A DNA stretch of 64,000 nt. Source: Gnetum montanum. Its lineage: Eukaryota > Streptophyta > Gnetopsida > Gnetales > Gnetaceae. Below, one piece after another: positions 32,240-44,941 of this stretch (position 1 is its first letter; every line of letters starts with the position of its first letter). The position numbers and the translations under genes are program-made. A model generated the notes under the pieces. That model searched no databases and had not been told where the DNA came from. It saw nothing but the letters and a program-made list of their open reading frames with translations. The DNA is taken from the NCBI GenBank assembly GCA_015680685.1, contig MNCI01009622.1, forward strand, positions 398,862 through 462,861, written 5' to 3'.

Positions 32240-34560
32240 ATCCACACTAGACCGATGCTAAACCCATGCTAACTAGTGTGGGTGGGGTGAACCCTAGCAT
32301 GGATAGTGTGAAAATGTGATTCTTTGAGTTCATAATGGTTAGTTTTTAGGTTTTGATGGCTTTTTTGGTTAGCACAGTGGAGCAGGGATGAAGATTTGTC
32401 AAATTTGATGTTGATTTAACCTTTTGGAAGCCATAAATGAAACTTAGAACTACTATTCACTCTAGGACCACACTGGCCAGCATGGGCCCAACATGGGTGC
32501 ATGGAAAAAATTGAGTTTATGGCATTCCAAGGTCAAAATTGGTGTTCTATTAACTTCCTAAGGTAGCATAGGATCATGAGGGTTGGAATTGGTGATTTTC
32601 AAGTCAAAATATCCAACAAAAAATTGATCTTGGGACCTTACCCCCTAGAGCTACATTGGCTAGCATAATTGGGGGTGTCCCTAATGTAGACATGCTAGAC
32701 TTGGCATTTTTATGGATACAACATGGTCAAATTATAGCTGTGTTCAGGGTTTTAAGGTTGTATGCTTCCACAATTGAGTTTTGAGGCCATTTGGTGGAGG
32801 TTATGCTTGTAAAACCCCTTTGGTGATCCAACTATGCAAGAGCCATGTTGGCTAGCATGGCTCTGGCATCCTTTATTATAGTTACACTTTATTTTTGGTT
32901 CATGGAAAATTTTAGAGCAAAATTACCAAGATTCTAGAGCTCCCATGGTTACTAGTATTCATGGTCAAGGTTTAGGCTTGTAACTATTAATGTTAAGGAT
33001 TTTTTGAGTCTTAGCATGGTCATGGATGATAGGGTATGATGAGTTTTTTTTTTTTTGCCATTTTCCATTAGTTTCTTGGGCTTGGAAGTCTTTAGAGGTT
33101 TTGGTAAGATTCTAGATTTGAAATTGATCATTTTGAAGTTAAATTTTGCAAGAAAAAGTGGATTTTGGGATCTTATGCCCCGTAGCCATGGTGGGTAGTA
33201 TGGTTGGGGGTGGCTCCAACATGGATAAGCAAAATTTGACATTTCTATGATCAGAAAGAGGCCAAATCATAGCTAGTTGCAAATTTTTAAGGTTATGGGC
33301 TTTCAAAGTCTAGCTCTAGGCCATTTGGAGCATTGGTGTGTAGGTAAAACTAGTTAGATACTTCAACCACATTAGAGCCATATTAGACAACATGGCTCTA
33401 GCCCTCTTTAGCATGGATACACTTGGGTTTTGACTTTTGGTGGATTTTGATGTTAAATCGACCAATTTTTTGGGTTCTTGAGGTGACTAGTATTGATGGC
33501 CAAGGTTTTGGCTTAGAATTGTCAATTTTGAATACATGTTTAGTTGATTACATGATCATCTCCCATGAACTATGCTAGCCAATGTAGTCCTAGCGTGGAT
33601 GGGGGAACGGGATGATGTTTGACGATTTTCCATCTAGTTTCTAGGGTTTGGGAGTCTCTTGGAGGCTTTGCCAAGGTTCTAGGGCTAGGATAATGAATTA
33701 AGATGTCATTTTGATTTGTTTATGTGTAATTGTTGATTTCTCATAGAGCATCCATGTTGGGACTATGTTGGCTAGTGTGGATGGAAGCTTTCCGATCATG
33801 GCTAAGGTGGTTGTGATAAAATTTGACTTATTTTGACTTGTTATTTGGTACACTAGGGTTATTGAAGACACCTAGAAGGTGTAAAGGTCATGGTGTGCCA
33901 ATTCAATGGTTTTAAAAAATATTTGATGGTCAAACCCCCACCAACTATGTAGGCTAGCATAGTTAGGGTGTGTCCTAGTGTGGTTGACCTAAAAAAATAA
34001 TTTTTAGCATCTTTTGATGGGTTGTAGGCAATTCGAAAGCTATTGGAAGTTCTTCCTAGGGTTTAGGGCTTAGTATGATGTATTAAGGGATCAATTTCAC
34101 ATATTTATGGTCTTTTTAGGGTTGTTCTTGAAGTACCTACATTGGACCCACACTAACCAATGTGAGTGAGGGATTCTTCAATGTGGGTAGGTGGTTTGAG
34201 GTGAAATTTAACTAATTTTGATTAATTTTTGGTTATTGAAGACTCTAGAAAGGCATGGAGGCCATGATGTGTCAATTTATAGGTTATTTTGTTTTTTGGA
34301 ATTTTATGGTTACACCTCATCCAACCATGTTGGGATCATGCTAGCTATCATGGTTGGGGTGCCCCCCAGCATGGCTCAACTAGAGTCCATGGTTTTGACC
34401 ATTTTTTATTAGGTTTGATAAATGTTTAGGGCTATCATGGGCTCCTATTATGGATTTAGAATTTACATGATTATTTTGGAGTTAAATTGAGGTTTGATTG
34501 ATGTTTGGAAGTACCATGCCCCCTTGAGAAACACTAGCTAGCATGGTTAGACTTTTGGCT
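32240..34560 (+). repeat. Tandem repeat with about 190-base period
   Basis: Degenerate units marked by GCTAGCATGG/GCTAACTAGTG followed by TGGGGGTG...CAGCATGG. Anchors are near 32247, 32468, 32650, 32840, 33183, 33373, 33566, 33760, 33940, 34146, 34328 and 34530. Spacing is 180-206 bases, except a double step between 32840 and 33183 where one unit seems lost. Units are strongly diverged. Short open frames in it are not genes. Confidence 0.68.
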
Positions 34561-34901
34561 AGCATTGTTACCCAAAATTGCATGTTCTATGATGAGATGT
34601 TTTACCTTTCTTGGGGCCTTGTACTTGTTAATGTTAACATTTGGTTTCTCAATCTTATATGGGATTCTTATATGTTTTCAACTTTCAACGTTTAGCATCA
34701 ATCCCACTTTTGACATCTTTCATTAAATTTTTCTTTTGTAGGTAATCAACTCTTTGATAGTTAGTGTCAATCTTACATTTAACATTTGATGTTAATTTTC
34801 ACAACTATTATCTACACAATGATTCTTCTATCTAGAATATTATAAAAAATTCTATGGACCCAAATGCATCATTTCCTAAATGATCTATGATGCATTTTTG
34901 G

Positions 34902-34911
34902 TCTATAAATA
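34902..34911 (+). promoter_or_regulatory. Candidate TATA box of block X
   Basis: CTATAAATAG about 350 bases after the last ~190-base repeat unit, consistent with an LTR promoter. No other support. Confidence 0.4.
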
Positions 34912-36093
34912 GGAGAATATTCCTAAATAGAAAGGGGTTAGCTTTTTTGATAGTTAACATTGATTATCATCTAGTTTTATTTTTTTGTTTGGTTAGCATT
35001 TTCTTTCTTTGGTTTTTTGAAGATCAACTCAACATTTTTTAGCTATCTTTACTATTGAGCATGACTAGCATTCTTGACAATTGGTGATTTGGAAATCTTT
35101 TTCAAAGACCTTGCTCCTTTGTAGGATAACTACTCTCTCTTTATCTCTCTTAAGATATCAAATCCTCTGATTTCTCTTTCCCTTTTTCTTTCTAACACAT
35201 TATATCTCCTTTGTGTTACCCTTTAACATATGAAAAATTGCTCGAATCAGGTCAACACATCGATTTGATCCATCTCTTTACTTTGTTAGTTGTAAATATG
35301 AAAATGTTCTTATTAGATCTACATTAGGTGCATGCATTAGCAAAAAAATAAGGAAACAAAACTTCCTATTAGATGTCTCTAATCCTTGGTACACATCCTA
35401 GAATATCTCTAGTATGTTCATGTTCTCATGTTTCTTTGTAATATGTATCTTCTCTTTTTAGTTTTTTGTCTCTGGTATTATCAAAATTTTTCATAGATAT
35501 ATTTTCTATTTCTAATGTTTTCTTCTTTAATTTGATGCTTTGATGAATTAGATCTGTTTCAATTTCTGTTTCATTGTCTTCTTGCTAGCCACACACTACA
35601 TTTTATTTTATCTAGAACTACATTATGCACATAATCTTTGCTTATTTTTTGCTAGTTATTCCATGCATAAGCTTTTATTTGTTGCTTTTCATCTACTAAT
35701 GTTTGATAAATATTTTCAGCTTAGATTATTGGATTTTTCTCACAATTTGCAAGTCTTCTTTCTATTTAAAGGAAATTAGTTGAAAGATTAGTTTTTCTAG
35801 ACCATTTAGTGGTTATGAGATTGCCTAGCTTATTTTTGTATTAGGTTATATCATATCTTAGATTATGATAATCCTTACCATAACATATTTCTAGTGTTAG
35901 AAGTAGGGCTCCATGAAACTAAACATTGTTTTTAGAATTTTCTTTCTTTTTATGTTTTTGTGTTTTTCTCCACTCTATGTGTTGTTGATGTATTGCATCA
36001 ATACATTAACATCACATCATTTTCTTGTGACTCTAACATTGTTATCAAATTTTTTCTTTGTTTTAACTCTTCCTGACATGTTGTGTCAAAACA

Positions 36094-38020
36094 TTAAATG
36101 ACTTGAGTGCTAAGGTTTTGATGGATGTTCTCAATTAGGCCTAGTTTGTTAATAACAAAATGTGATACCATATTCATGGTCACCCCATCATACACATGAA
36201 CATGATGTACCTTGTATCTACTAATGAGAATAGTGATAAGAAGAGGAGCGAATAGCACTTCCCTATTTCGAGAGCCAATTTTTACTTCACTATCGTGAAT
36301 GTTGGGCATCAGTTGATGTTCATTTTCCCTAAGTAAAGCTTGCTCAATGATAGAGTGAATTAATTCTCTATTGGCAGGTATGTCTCTACTCATAGGGATA
36401 GAGGTTAACACTTGAGCTAGTGCATCCCTATGCATAAGAGATATCATGACCAAGCTGTATAGGCTTAGTGACATGTTCTTTTGTTTCAAGGCCCAATTTT
36501 CTTGCTTCATTGTTGTGAGGAAGATCTTCTTCTTGGTTTGTGATGTTTAGGCCTTGGTGGTTCTAACCTCCTTCATCCTTCCTATGGTTTGTGACCTAGG
36601 CTCTGATGCATGTACCTAGGGCCTCTTGTCCATGGATGCAGTTAATCTTGGTGTATGTCTTGGCTAATTACCTTCAGTGGGCTTATTTGTTGATTTGGCA
36701 ACAAGTTTCCATTGTGAAGATGATTTCTTATTAACCTCTAAGTTGTGGACCACTATAGGTGGGTTGTGGTCATGAGTTTTTATGGTCTTACTTGTTGAAG
36801 ATGGAGGGACCTAAATAACAAATGGTTCCATGGGCTTTGGAGGATTAGCAATTTGTGGATTATGTTATGATGCTAAAGCCACTAAAGGATAAACATGTAT
36901 AATGAAATACTTCTTAGGGGCTAGAGGAGGTGATACTCATATGAAGAATGGCTCTCTAGGCTTTGTATTTTGAGGTTGTGATAGCATTCCAATGGAAAAT
37001 GGTTCCCTAGGAGGATTAAAATGTTTGGTTTCCATGAATGAATCTACCATATAGGAGTTGTTATTAGCACTTGAAGAGCCAGGCTCATTCACTACTAGCT
37101 CTTTGTGCTTTGTCATCTTTTGGAAGTCATCCTTTAATGCTAAGAGGCTTGTGGCCTCATGATAGGCTGCAATATCAAAGGGAGAGGCTAGGTAACCATT
37201 GTTGTAGGTGGGTTAAAAAGGGATATAGAAGTTAGAGTTGGGACTTGAGGCATAAAGGGGATATATGGGGTATGAGATGCTTGTGTTGCTTGGGGTTCCA
37301 ATGAGGATCCCACTAGTATGTCAAAGGGATATGATAAAGTAGACATCACCATGACTAGGTGAACAAAGATAGGTTATGTGGAAAAGGATACTAATGAAAA
37401 TAAGGAAGTAAATTGGGACACAGGTTGTGTCTTATGTGTGGTGATGATGGGTGTGGACCCAAACATGATATAATAGATAGGAGGAGACTTGGGTTGATGG
37501 ATATATTCCATAAATGAGGTAAGAAATGTGGAGTTGGATGTGATTATTTGGGAAGCTAGAGTTTGGAAAAGATTTCCAATGAAGGTGTCTAGCTCCTATT
37601 TAGCCTCAAACTCATCTTCCTCATCTTGCCAATCCTCTAAGCTAATTCCCTTACTAAACTCATCAACCTCTATGAATTGTATGAGAATTTGCACATAGAA
37701 GTCGATGAGGGGAAATTGGTCATAGGTGGATGGAATGTATTCTTTCCCATCTAGGTGTATAATTTTGAATTGATGATTAGTGTCAGATTTGGAGAATGGT
37801 GTCAATAGATTGGCTTGCATCTTAGCACAAAGGAAGTTGTAGAATTCCTCATTCATAACTACAAAATCTAGGTCCTTAACCCTTTGCCTAAGTGATTGCC
37901 TTTGTTTTATGACCATGGGATCTTTTGAATCATAGACATGAACTACATCTTGGCTAGATACCTTGTTTATTAAGTTAAGGTGTAGTATGATTGATCGGCT
38001 AAAAGACATGATAAAAAAGT
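36094..38020 (-). pseudogene. Gag and protease region of element B
   Basis: On the minus strand the N-terminal part at 37970-37596 reads DLDFVVMNEEFYNFLCAK and EYIPSTYDQFPLIDFY. The Tat-type pre-protease and protease at 36510-36094 read LSLYSLVMISLMHRDALAQV (compare ISLLSLLxSSEAHRDAL), HIHDSE-like linker, HVHVYDGVTMNMVSHFVINK and LGLIENIHQ. The catalytic D-x-G is seen as YDGVTMN. The stretch between (about 37590-36600) is Pro/Ser/Thr-rich with many stops. Coding ends abruptly at about 36094 at the X junction. Confidence 0.76.
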
Positions 38021-38848
38021 TCTTAAAATGGCTAAATAAGGTCATAAAAGGTTAAATAAAATGCAAATTCCAAAAGGTGAAGTTTAAAAATGGTTGAAAA
38101 CAAGTTACTTACTATAAATAGTAAGTGGATGTCAAAGAGGGTATACCCCTTTACTAAAAATGGAAAATAGGTGGTATCACACTTCACCCACTCCTAGATT
38201 CCTAGATACACATATTGTAACATTTATCAAGGGGAGAAGAAAGGGGAAAAAAGATTAAAAATGATAAAAATAGTTATAATTTTTTCACTATAAATAGTAA
38301 GGTGTTTGTTAGAGGGGATATATCCCTTTACTAAAAATGGCAAGTGGTAGTAAACCTTATTCATGTTGGGCTTTGTAGCTACACCTATGATAGGTGTAGT
38401 AGGGGGAAAGAAAGGGGCATGAGATAGGAAGGTCTCACACCTTCATAACCAACATTGGTGAAGGGGGGTGTTGAAAACCAAAGTGGAAAGTTGGTATTTT
38501 CCACAAAAAATTAATTTTGGTAGGTTGTCAATTTTTTCAGTAAGGAGGCATATTGAGGTTTGATGGTTGAAACCATAAACATAGACCTTGATAAAAAAGA
38601 TATGGAAGAAATAAGTGAAATGGTCATAGTGGGTTTTCAACACTGGCCTTGGCTTGGAAATTCATAGTAGGTTTTGTAAAAATCCAACACCCAAACACCT
38701 ACAACTTCCAAGCTAAAGTTTCTTTTGCAAGGGGTAAGTGCAAATGTTGAATTTTTGTGGTTTTTTTTCTAAGAAAATGCACATTCAAAGCTAGAAGGCA
38801 ACATTGGAAATGATGGTTATAGGATTGGATGTAGAAATTTGGCAAAGG
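38021..38848 (-). other. B 5' leader
   Basis: Untranslated region between the primer-binding site and gag. It contains a tandem duplication (38109-38440) and small inverted repeats. No gene is seen. Confidence 0.6.
38109..38440. repeat. Tandem duplication of about 177 bases in the B leader
   Basis: TTACTATAAATAGTAA at 38109 and TCACTATAAATAGTAA at 38286, each followed by a G-rich stretch, then CCCTTTACTAAAAATGG. The TTACTAT/ATAGTAA arms are palindromic. Confidence 0.7.
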
Positions 38849-38865
38849 CCCTCCTTCTAGTGCCA
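38849..38865 (-). promoter_or_regulatory. Primer-binding site of element B (tRNA-Asn type)
   Basis: The minus strand reads TGGCACTAGAAGGAGGG, identical to the E site except one transition. The LTR end is taken as TTGCA at 38875. Confidence 0.75.
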
Positions 38866-38874
38866 AAAAATTCT

Positions 38875-39221
38875 TGCAACCAAAGAATTCGATCATTGGA
38901 AAATTGAAAGTTCTAGTGTAGTAGCCTTAACCTAGAATCCCTAGGACCTTTGAAAAAAAAATGGGATTCAGGGTACCTTGGATGATCTAGTAGATCACCT
39001 AGAGACTTACGAAATGCAAAATAGGTGGGGGGTGAGGGGAGAGGGGTTGAGAAAATAGATATGTAAAAATTATAGATCTATAAAACTAAAAGAAAATATT
39101 AATTGCATAGAAAACTAAAAATTTAAAATTATATTTAACAAATAAAGAATGAATTCAAGAGATGTGTACAAAATTTTTCCATGGAAGAGTAAAGGGGGTT
39201 CACTTGGGTGGGGGTTCAGAG
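38875..39221 (-). mobile_element. B 5' LTR, 3' part only
   Basis: It begins next to the primer-binding site and is cut at 39222 by copia element C2. It resembles 26280-26580. The U3 part is missing and would lie in or past the second gap. Confidence 0.6.
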
Positions 39222-40569
39222 TGAGGATCATTGAACTTAGAAGGATGGATGATGAATAAGTTCCTCAAATCAAAAATTATTCAACACAAAAGCACACAAA
39301 ATTTTATGTGGTTCCCCAACTTGGGTACTCCACACTTGAAGGGTAGATCACTTGCATACCTCTAGACTTTTTTTTTTCTTCAAAAATGTGGTTTAGAGAA
39401 CACCACAACCTTTACAAGATTTGAGATCCACTGCAAAGAGTTTCATTGCTACAAAATATCTCAATCCTACAAGGTCCTAACAAGCTCAAAATGTGGTTTG
39501 AAGGGCAACAAATCCTCTACAAGCTCTAAGCTCCGCTCTAGAGTGATTTGACACCAAAGATCCAATTAACCTCACAAGGTCCTAACAAGCTTAAAATATG
39601 GTTTCTAGGATCCCACAACCTTTACAACTTGAGCTCCACTCTAGAGTGTTGTGGCACTACACCAACACTCAATCTTGTAGGATCCCCACAAGCTTAAGTA
39701 AGATGCCTTTTTGTAAGAAGCACATAACCTCGTAGGACTATAGAAAAGAAACAAGAATTAGATGGAAAGGATGCAACTAATTTTGCTGATCCTTGCACAT
39801 TGAGGTATAGCTTCCATTTACCACTTACAATAGACAAATGATAGTACAATGAGAAACAATAAAAGGAGAATAATGTATACAATTATTACTTGACAATGAT
39901 GCTTGATAGTACATAATGATTCCACATTTCCCAATGGAATTAAGTCTTGTTATAGCTAATATGTTTCCAAAATCCCTTCAAAATTCATGCAAAAACTATC
40001 TAACAATTACTAGAGATGTCTTCTTTGAGGTTGAGACATCTTTCTACATCAAGCCTTCATTCTAGAAAGACATCTTCTTCACAGGAAAGACATCTTTATG
40101 GAGACATCTTCATGAAGATGTCTTTATCACTAGAAAGATGTCTGCTATTTTTGAGAGACATCTTCTCTAGGTATTCTTCAATTCTAGCAAGATGTCTAGT
40201 ATTTTTGGAAGACATCTACTCTTCAAGGGATACATCTCTTTTATAGGGGATATGTCTCTTTTGTAGGCCCCAAAAATAAAACTACTCATTTTGATATTGA
40301 GAGACTCTAGATGCCTCCAACCAAGTCCCCATAGATCTTATAACCTCATAAACTCATCAAAGTGAGCCAAAAATAGTCAAAAATATGCCAAAACATCTAG
40401 GAATCATCCCTAACAAAAATTAACACAAATAGACACATTTTTCTTGAGTTTTTCATATTTGTTCATGCTCCCTTGAGTTCTTTGCTCTTTCTCCTATAAA
40501 CACAACAATCACACAAACATCCTTTGATCTCCATTTTTCTTAAGGTTTTGACAGATCAGAAGGTCAACA
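39222..40569 (-). mobile_element. C2 3' LTR
   Basis: The minus strand runs from TGTTGACCTTCTG at 40569 to GATCCTCA at 39222. U3 includes palindromic ACATCTTCATGAAGATGT at 40104-40121 within an array of AGACATCTT/AAGATGTCT words (40015-40255). A TATA-like AGCTATAACAAG follows at about 39960-39949. It matches the C1 LTRs. Confidence 0.82.
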
Positions 40570-40590
40570 ATATCCCCCTTTTTGGTGATG
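40570..40590 (-). promoter_or_regulatory. Polypurine tract of C2
   Basis: The minus strand reads CACCAAAAAGGGGGATAT, directly before the LTR start, a typical copia tract. Confidence 0.78.
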
Positions 40591-42099
40591 TTCAAAGCTT
40601 AAGAAAATGGGTTTGTAGATATGCAAATATCCATACAACTATTCTCTCTCCCTTTTTGAATAGCATTAAAAAGAAGCTAATGAAAACTTAGTAAGTATCA
40701 TAGTGGTAAATACATTTCCATTAAGAGATACTCCTTATCTATAAAGCACAACCAAGCCTTTTAAAAGGTATATAACAGAATTAAAGCTTGAAGTCCAAAC
40801 TTTGATCCTTGAAGATCAAGTAACCTATCTCTAAACAAATAAACCAATATTTCATCACCAAATACTCTAGTCCTTGTGAAAAATTAACAAAGGAATAAAT
40901 AATAGCACTTTCATGATAGGTGAGAAAAAACATGCTTATTCAACTTTTAAGACAAAGAAACACATCTGATCATGCTAAGTATATTGAAAGATCAAAGATA
41001 AAAAAAATCATAAGCTAATATATGATAATCATGTTTAGAGAAAAAATAGCATGTACCTATTTGCTTACCAAAAGAAATCATGAACACCTTGTCTAGTTCC
41101 AATCTACCATTGTGAGTACTTGAGATCTTCAAGATGAGTATTTCTCAACTTATATTTGCAAGAAGGGCCTTAGGACTTAAAATGATACATTCTCAATATA
41201 CAAAAGGTTGGACATATAAATCCTTAATAAGAAGGTCATAAAGAAATTTGTATATATCGATGCCCATTTAAAATATTAGCACCAAGAGGTACATCACAAG
41301 GTAAAAAGTTTAAAAGATATCTTAACCAAAATTAACTAATAATTTTACCTTGGATACTTTACCATATGCTAGAATGAATAGTCTTTTTCTTACTCATTTT
41401 TCATTGTGGGTGTTGGAGTGGAAAGTCTTGCTACTTGAATGTCTTTTTTAAAAAGTCTTAAATAATTTCCCCTAGGGTAGTGGTGTTTAAAATGATAACT
41501 GTTGATGAGGTACAGGGTCTTCCTACTAACATGCCTTTACTTTTTCCTAGTCTCTTTACATCTGTTGTAGAGAGATCTATAACTTTTTTGACCCTTTTAG
41601 GATCCTCATGCTACATTGAAATTCTAAGATCAAGTGTGAAAAATAAGGTCTCTCATTAGTGAACAATAAAGATGTAAATATTTTGAAGATAATTAACAAG
41701 GAATCCCTTTTGATTACATTAAGGTTGCCAAATCAAATGCTTCAAAAATCTTCTAAAAGCAATTAGACTTTATGATTTTAGAGGGAAGCAACAATGCCAA
41801 ATCATATGGAACATAATATATATATATTAACAAAAACCTTTTGATGCATGAAATACACTTAAGAGTTTTAACCCACTTGAAATCAATACATTCTAGTTAA
41901 GAGCATGATTTATTAACAAAAACTTTACAAGTAACACAAGCAAGATATTAAAATGAATTGCAAGATCAAATTTTTTTTAAATTTACAAAGATTTGCAATA
42001 GCTTTTCATAACAATAAATTAATCTAGTCTAATCTCATTATGTTAAGCAATAATAATTATACCTATACTTACTGTTACTTACGTTGCTTGCTAAGGAGA
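40591..42099 (-). other. C2 internal region without recognisable domains
   Basis: AT-rich, many stops in all frames. Remnants of pol could be hidden here, but I cannot identify any catalytic motif. Confidence 0.5.
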
Positions 42100-43570
42100 T
42101 TGAAGATGCCTAGCAAGCTAGAGAATGAGATCCCTCATTTGTGGTTTCTCTTCTCACACACACTTCATTGATATCCAAGGCTTAATTTTTTGGTAAGAAT
42201 ATTTTCAGTCTCAAGATCCCTCTTCTTGACTCTCCATGCTTTGTTAACTCTTTTGTGATCTGTCCTTCAATCCTTTTTACCTTACACAAATTCCTTTCTC
42301 AATGCATTTTGATAAGACCAGGGAGTCTTGTGATATGACTAGGTACTCATATGATAAAAATTTAAATTTTACTTCCATTATTTATGCTAAAACTTATTAC
42401 AATAATAACATCTGATCCTTCTATTGTAGTAAGATTGATTAGAATGATCAAACCTTTGATGAGTCTTTTTATGGATAGGAACTTCTTTTAATGTAGTACC
42501 CTTACTTCTTTGAGATTCCTTTAGATGGGATGAAGATTGTGCAGATTCTTCTTCTTGGAAAGAACATCCAAGTCTACTTTTATCTTATAGACTTCTTCCT
42601 TGTCCAAGAACCATTCAAATAGACTCTTTCCTTTTAACTAGCCTATCATTCACAAGCTTTACATCTATAATTTCTTCCTTAGCTTGTTCATAAAACAAGG
42701 TTAGATTTTCATTCTTAGCCCTTAGGTTTGAGATTTCTTTTGTAAGATTAGAAATTATTGTATTTAATAAGGAAATTTCTTAAGCCTTTATTTTAACATT
42801 CTTTTTCAAATTTGTACAAAGATTTTAAAAAGATAAAATTTCATTACACAATAAATCAAACCTCTCATCTTCATTAAGTTCATCATCTCAAGTGTTATTG
42901 TCATCATCAGTGAGAGCCATATAGATGAGGTATGAATCCTGTGCATTGTCCTCCACCTCTTCTTCACATTTCTCTTCATCATCCCAACTCGAGTAGAAGT
43001 TGGTCTTTCTCATTTCCTCATAATTTTTGTCCTTTTGTTGTAACCTACCATTACTAAGATATATGAAGACCACATACCTCTTCCACTATATACCAAACAT
43101 TCTATTGAAGATGAATTAAAATTAGAACTTCATAAATTTTTACCTCTTTCCTTACCTTCAAATTTATTAGGTTTTTGTTGATTGAAGCTCTTACTCATCT
43201 ACTCAATCACATCGGTTACTTTTTGAATCTCATCCTTAAGATTTGAGTTCTCTTTCTTGAGATAAAAACATTCATCTTAAAGCATATTTTATCTCAATGC
43301 ATACATTTTGAAAAGGAAAAACTTCATGGTAAAATATCCCATACCTTTCTTCAAAGAAAACATCATTCAGATTGTTATGAGTTTTATTAATTTTACAAGC
43401 CTAGTTTTCTTTATTACTAAACATAAGAAATTGAATGAGACACTTACCTTTAGAGTAGATGTGACATAGGAATTAAGCATACCAATTGATCAAGCACATT
43501 AGTCTCTTTGTCTTGATGTGTCTGATGATGATTGACCTTTCCATGTTTACTCTTGAAGATTGATGTAGAG
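42100..43570 (-). pseudogene. C2 gag
   Basis: The minus strand reads a polar, charged copia-type Gag. It has YLSNGRLQQKDKNYEE, SWDDEEKCEEEVEDN and LIYMALTDDDNNT at 43073-42888, then a coiled-coil-like ISNLRAKNENLTLFYEQAKE. A possible single zinc knuckle start CYYCNKF lies near 42400 with the remaining His/Cys unclear. The acidic DSED-like stretch and zinc knuckle order fit SIRE/Maximus-type copia Gag. Confidence 0.62.
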
Positions 43571-43583
43571 TGAAAGAGTACTA

Positions 43584-43596
43584 GGCTTTGATACCA
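43584..43596 (-). promoter_or_regulatory. Primer-binding site of C2 (initiator tRNA-Met)
   Basis: The minus strand reads TGGTATCAAAGCC, the usual copia site TGGTATCAGAGCC with one change, two bases after the LTR end. Confidence 0.82.
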
Positions 43597-43819
43597 CTTG
43601 AGAATTGTTAAACNTGTCAAATCAAAAATTCTTCAACACAAAAGAACACCAAAATTTACGTGGTTCTCCAACTTGGATACTTCACACTTGGGGGGTAGAT
43701 TGTTTGCGTACCTTTGGAATTTATTCCTTTAAAAATGTGATTTAGAGGAAACCAAAACCTTTAAAATAATTGAGCTTCACTACATTGAGTTTCATCACTA
43801 CAAAATCTCTCAACCCCAC

Positions 43820-44898
43820 TATGGACCTTTTGGTTTTGGTATGTCAAAGCATTAAGGAAAAAGGAAAATAAGTTTGTATGTATGTGTGTGTAGTTGTTGT
43901 GCTTGTAGGTTAACTTGGATTAAGAAAAGAGATGGACAAGGAATGATGCATTTATCATGCAAGGGAAAGTGAAGAAAGGCATCTCTAGAAAGTACTTGAT
44001 GTCTTGGAAGATTTGGGGTATACTTGAAGAAAATTAAGAAAGACATCTTCAAAAATAGCAAGACGTCTTTCCTTATCCAAAGATGTCTTTATAGAATGTA
44101 GACTGAATACAAAAATACATCTTTCATTAAGCAAATACATTTTCCAGAATGAAGACTTTAGAAAGATGTCTTTTAGGAAACAAAGACGTCTTCCCATATT
44201 TGAAGGAAAATTTAGAGAGACATCTCAAGCATGAGAAAGACATCTCCCATGATCGTTAGTGATTGTTAGCTATTTGTTGCACAAGTTTTGAGAAGGATTT
44301 AGCAACATGGTAGCTATAAGAAGACTTGATATGCATTTGGAAAAGTGCAAGCATTGTTATGTTTATTGTACAATCATTTGTAATCATTGAATTCTATATT
44401 GCTCCTCATTTTCTAATCATTTTAGCTTTGTAAATTGTGTAGTACCTAATTGTGCAAGGATCAACAAATTGAATTGCAATCTTTTCTTGTAGTTCTTGCT
44501 CTTGTTGCCTTGAGGCGTTGGGTTCCTTGAGCTTGTTGGGATCCTATAGGATTGAGTTATTAGTGCTATGGTAGAACACTCCGATGAGGAGCTCAAGATT
44601 GTAAAGGTTGTGAAAGCCCTAAACCACATTTCCAATTTGGATGGGACCTTAAATGGTTGAGTGATTTGTCCTACAATACAACACTCTACAGTGAGGCTTG
44701 ACAACTGTACAAGATGTGGATCTTGTAGCCACATTTTGAGAGAAACAAAGTCTAGAGGTGTTCTTGAGATCTACCCTCCAAGTGTAGAGTACCCATGTTG
44801 GGGAACCATGTAACTTTATATGTGTGCTTTGTTTTATAAAGGTTCAATTTTGGGAACTTATTCATCCCCCCTCCCCCTTCTAAGTTCTACAATTCACA
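43820..44898 (+). mobile_element. C1 5' LTR
   Basis: Length 1079. Array of AGACATCTT/AAGATGTCTTT palindromic words at about 44040-44250, then TAGCTATAAGAAGACTT (TATA-like) at 44309-44325. Confidence 0.88.
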
Positions 44899-44941
44899 AG
44901 TGGTATTGGATCCTAGTACTCTTGCTTTCTTCAAGAGTGAA

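Larger units (their letters stand above)
31429..36093 (+). mobile_element. Block X: repeat-rich insertion in pol of B, possible long solo LTR
   Basis: It separates the B protease (36094-36510) from the B reverse transcriptase (about 31290). In plus orientation it has short CAAATGATGGTCAA repeats, about 12 units of a ~190-base repeat, then CTATAAATAG at 34902-34911 and a T-rich downstream part. That order (repeats, TATA, R/U5) matches an LTR. Candidate flanking duplications TTAAA occur at 31424-31428 and 36094-36098, with TG and CA ends, but in AT-rich DNA this could be chance. The alternative is an internally expanded region of B itself. Confidence 0.4.

Noticed and set aside
32952-33242. 96-codon minus-strand frame
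   Set aside because: Shadow of the ~190-base tandem repeat.
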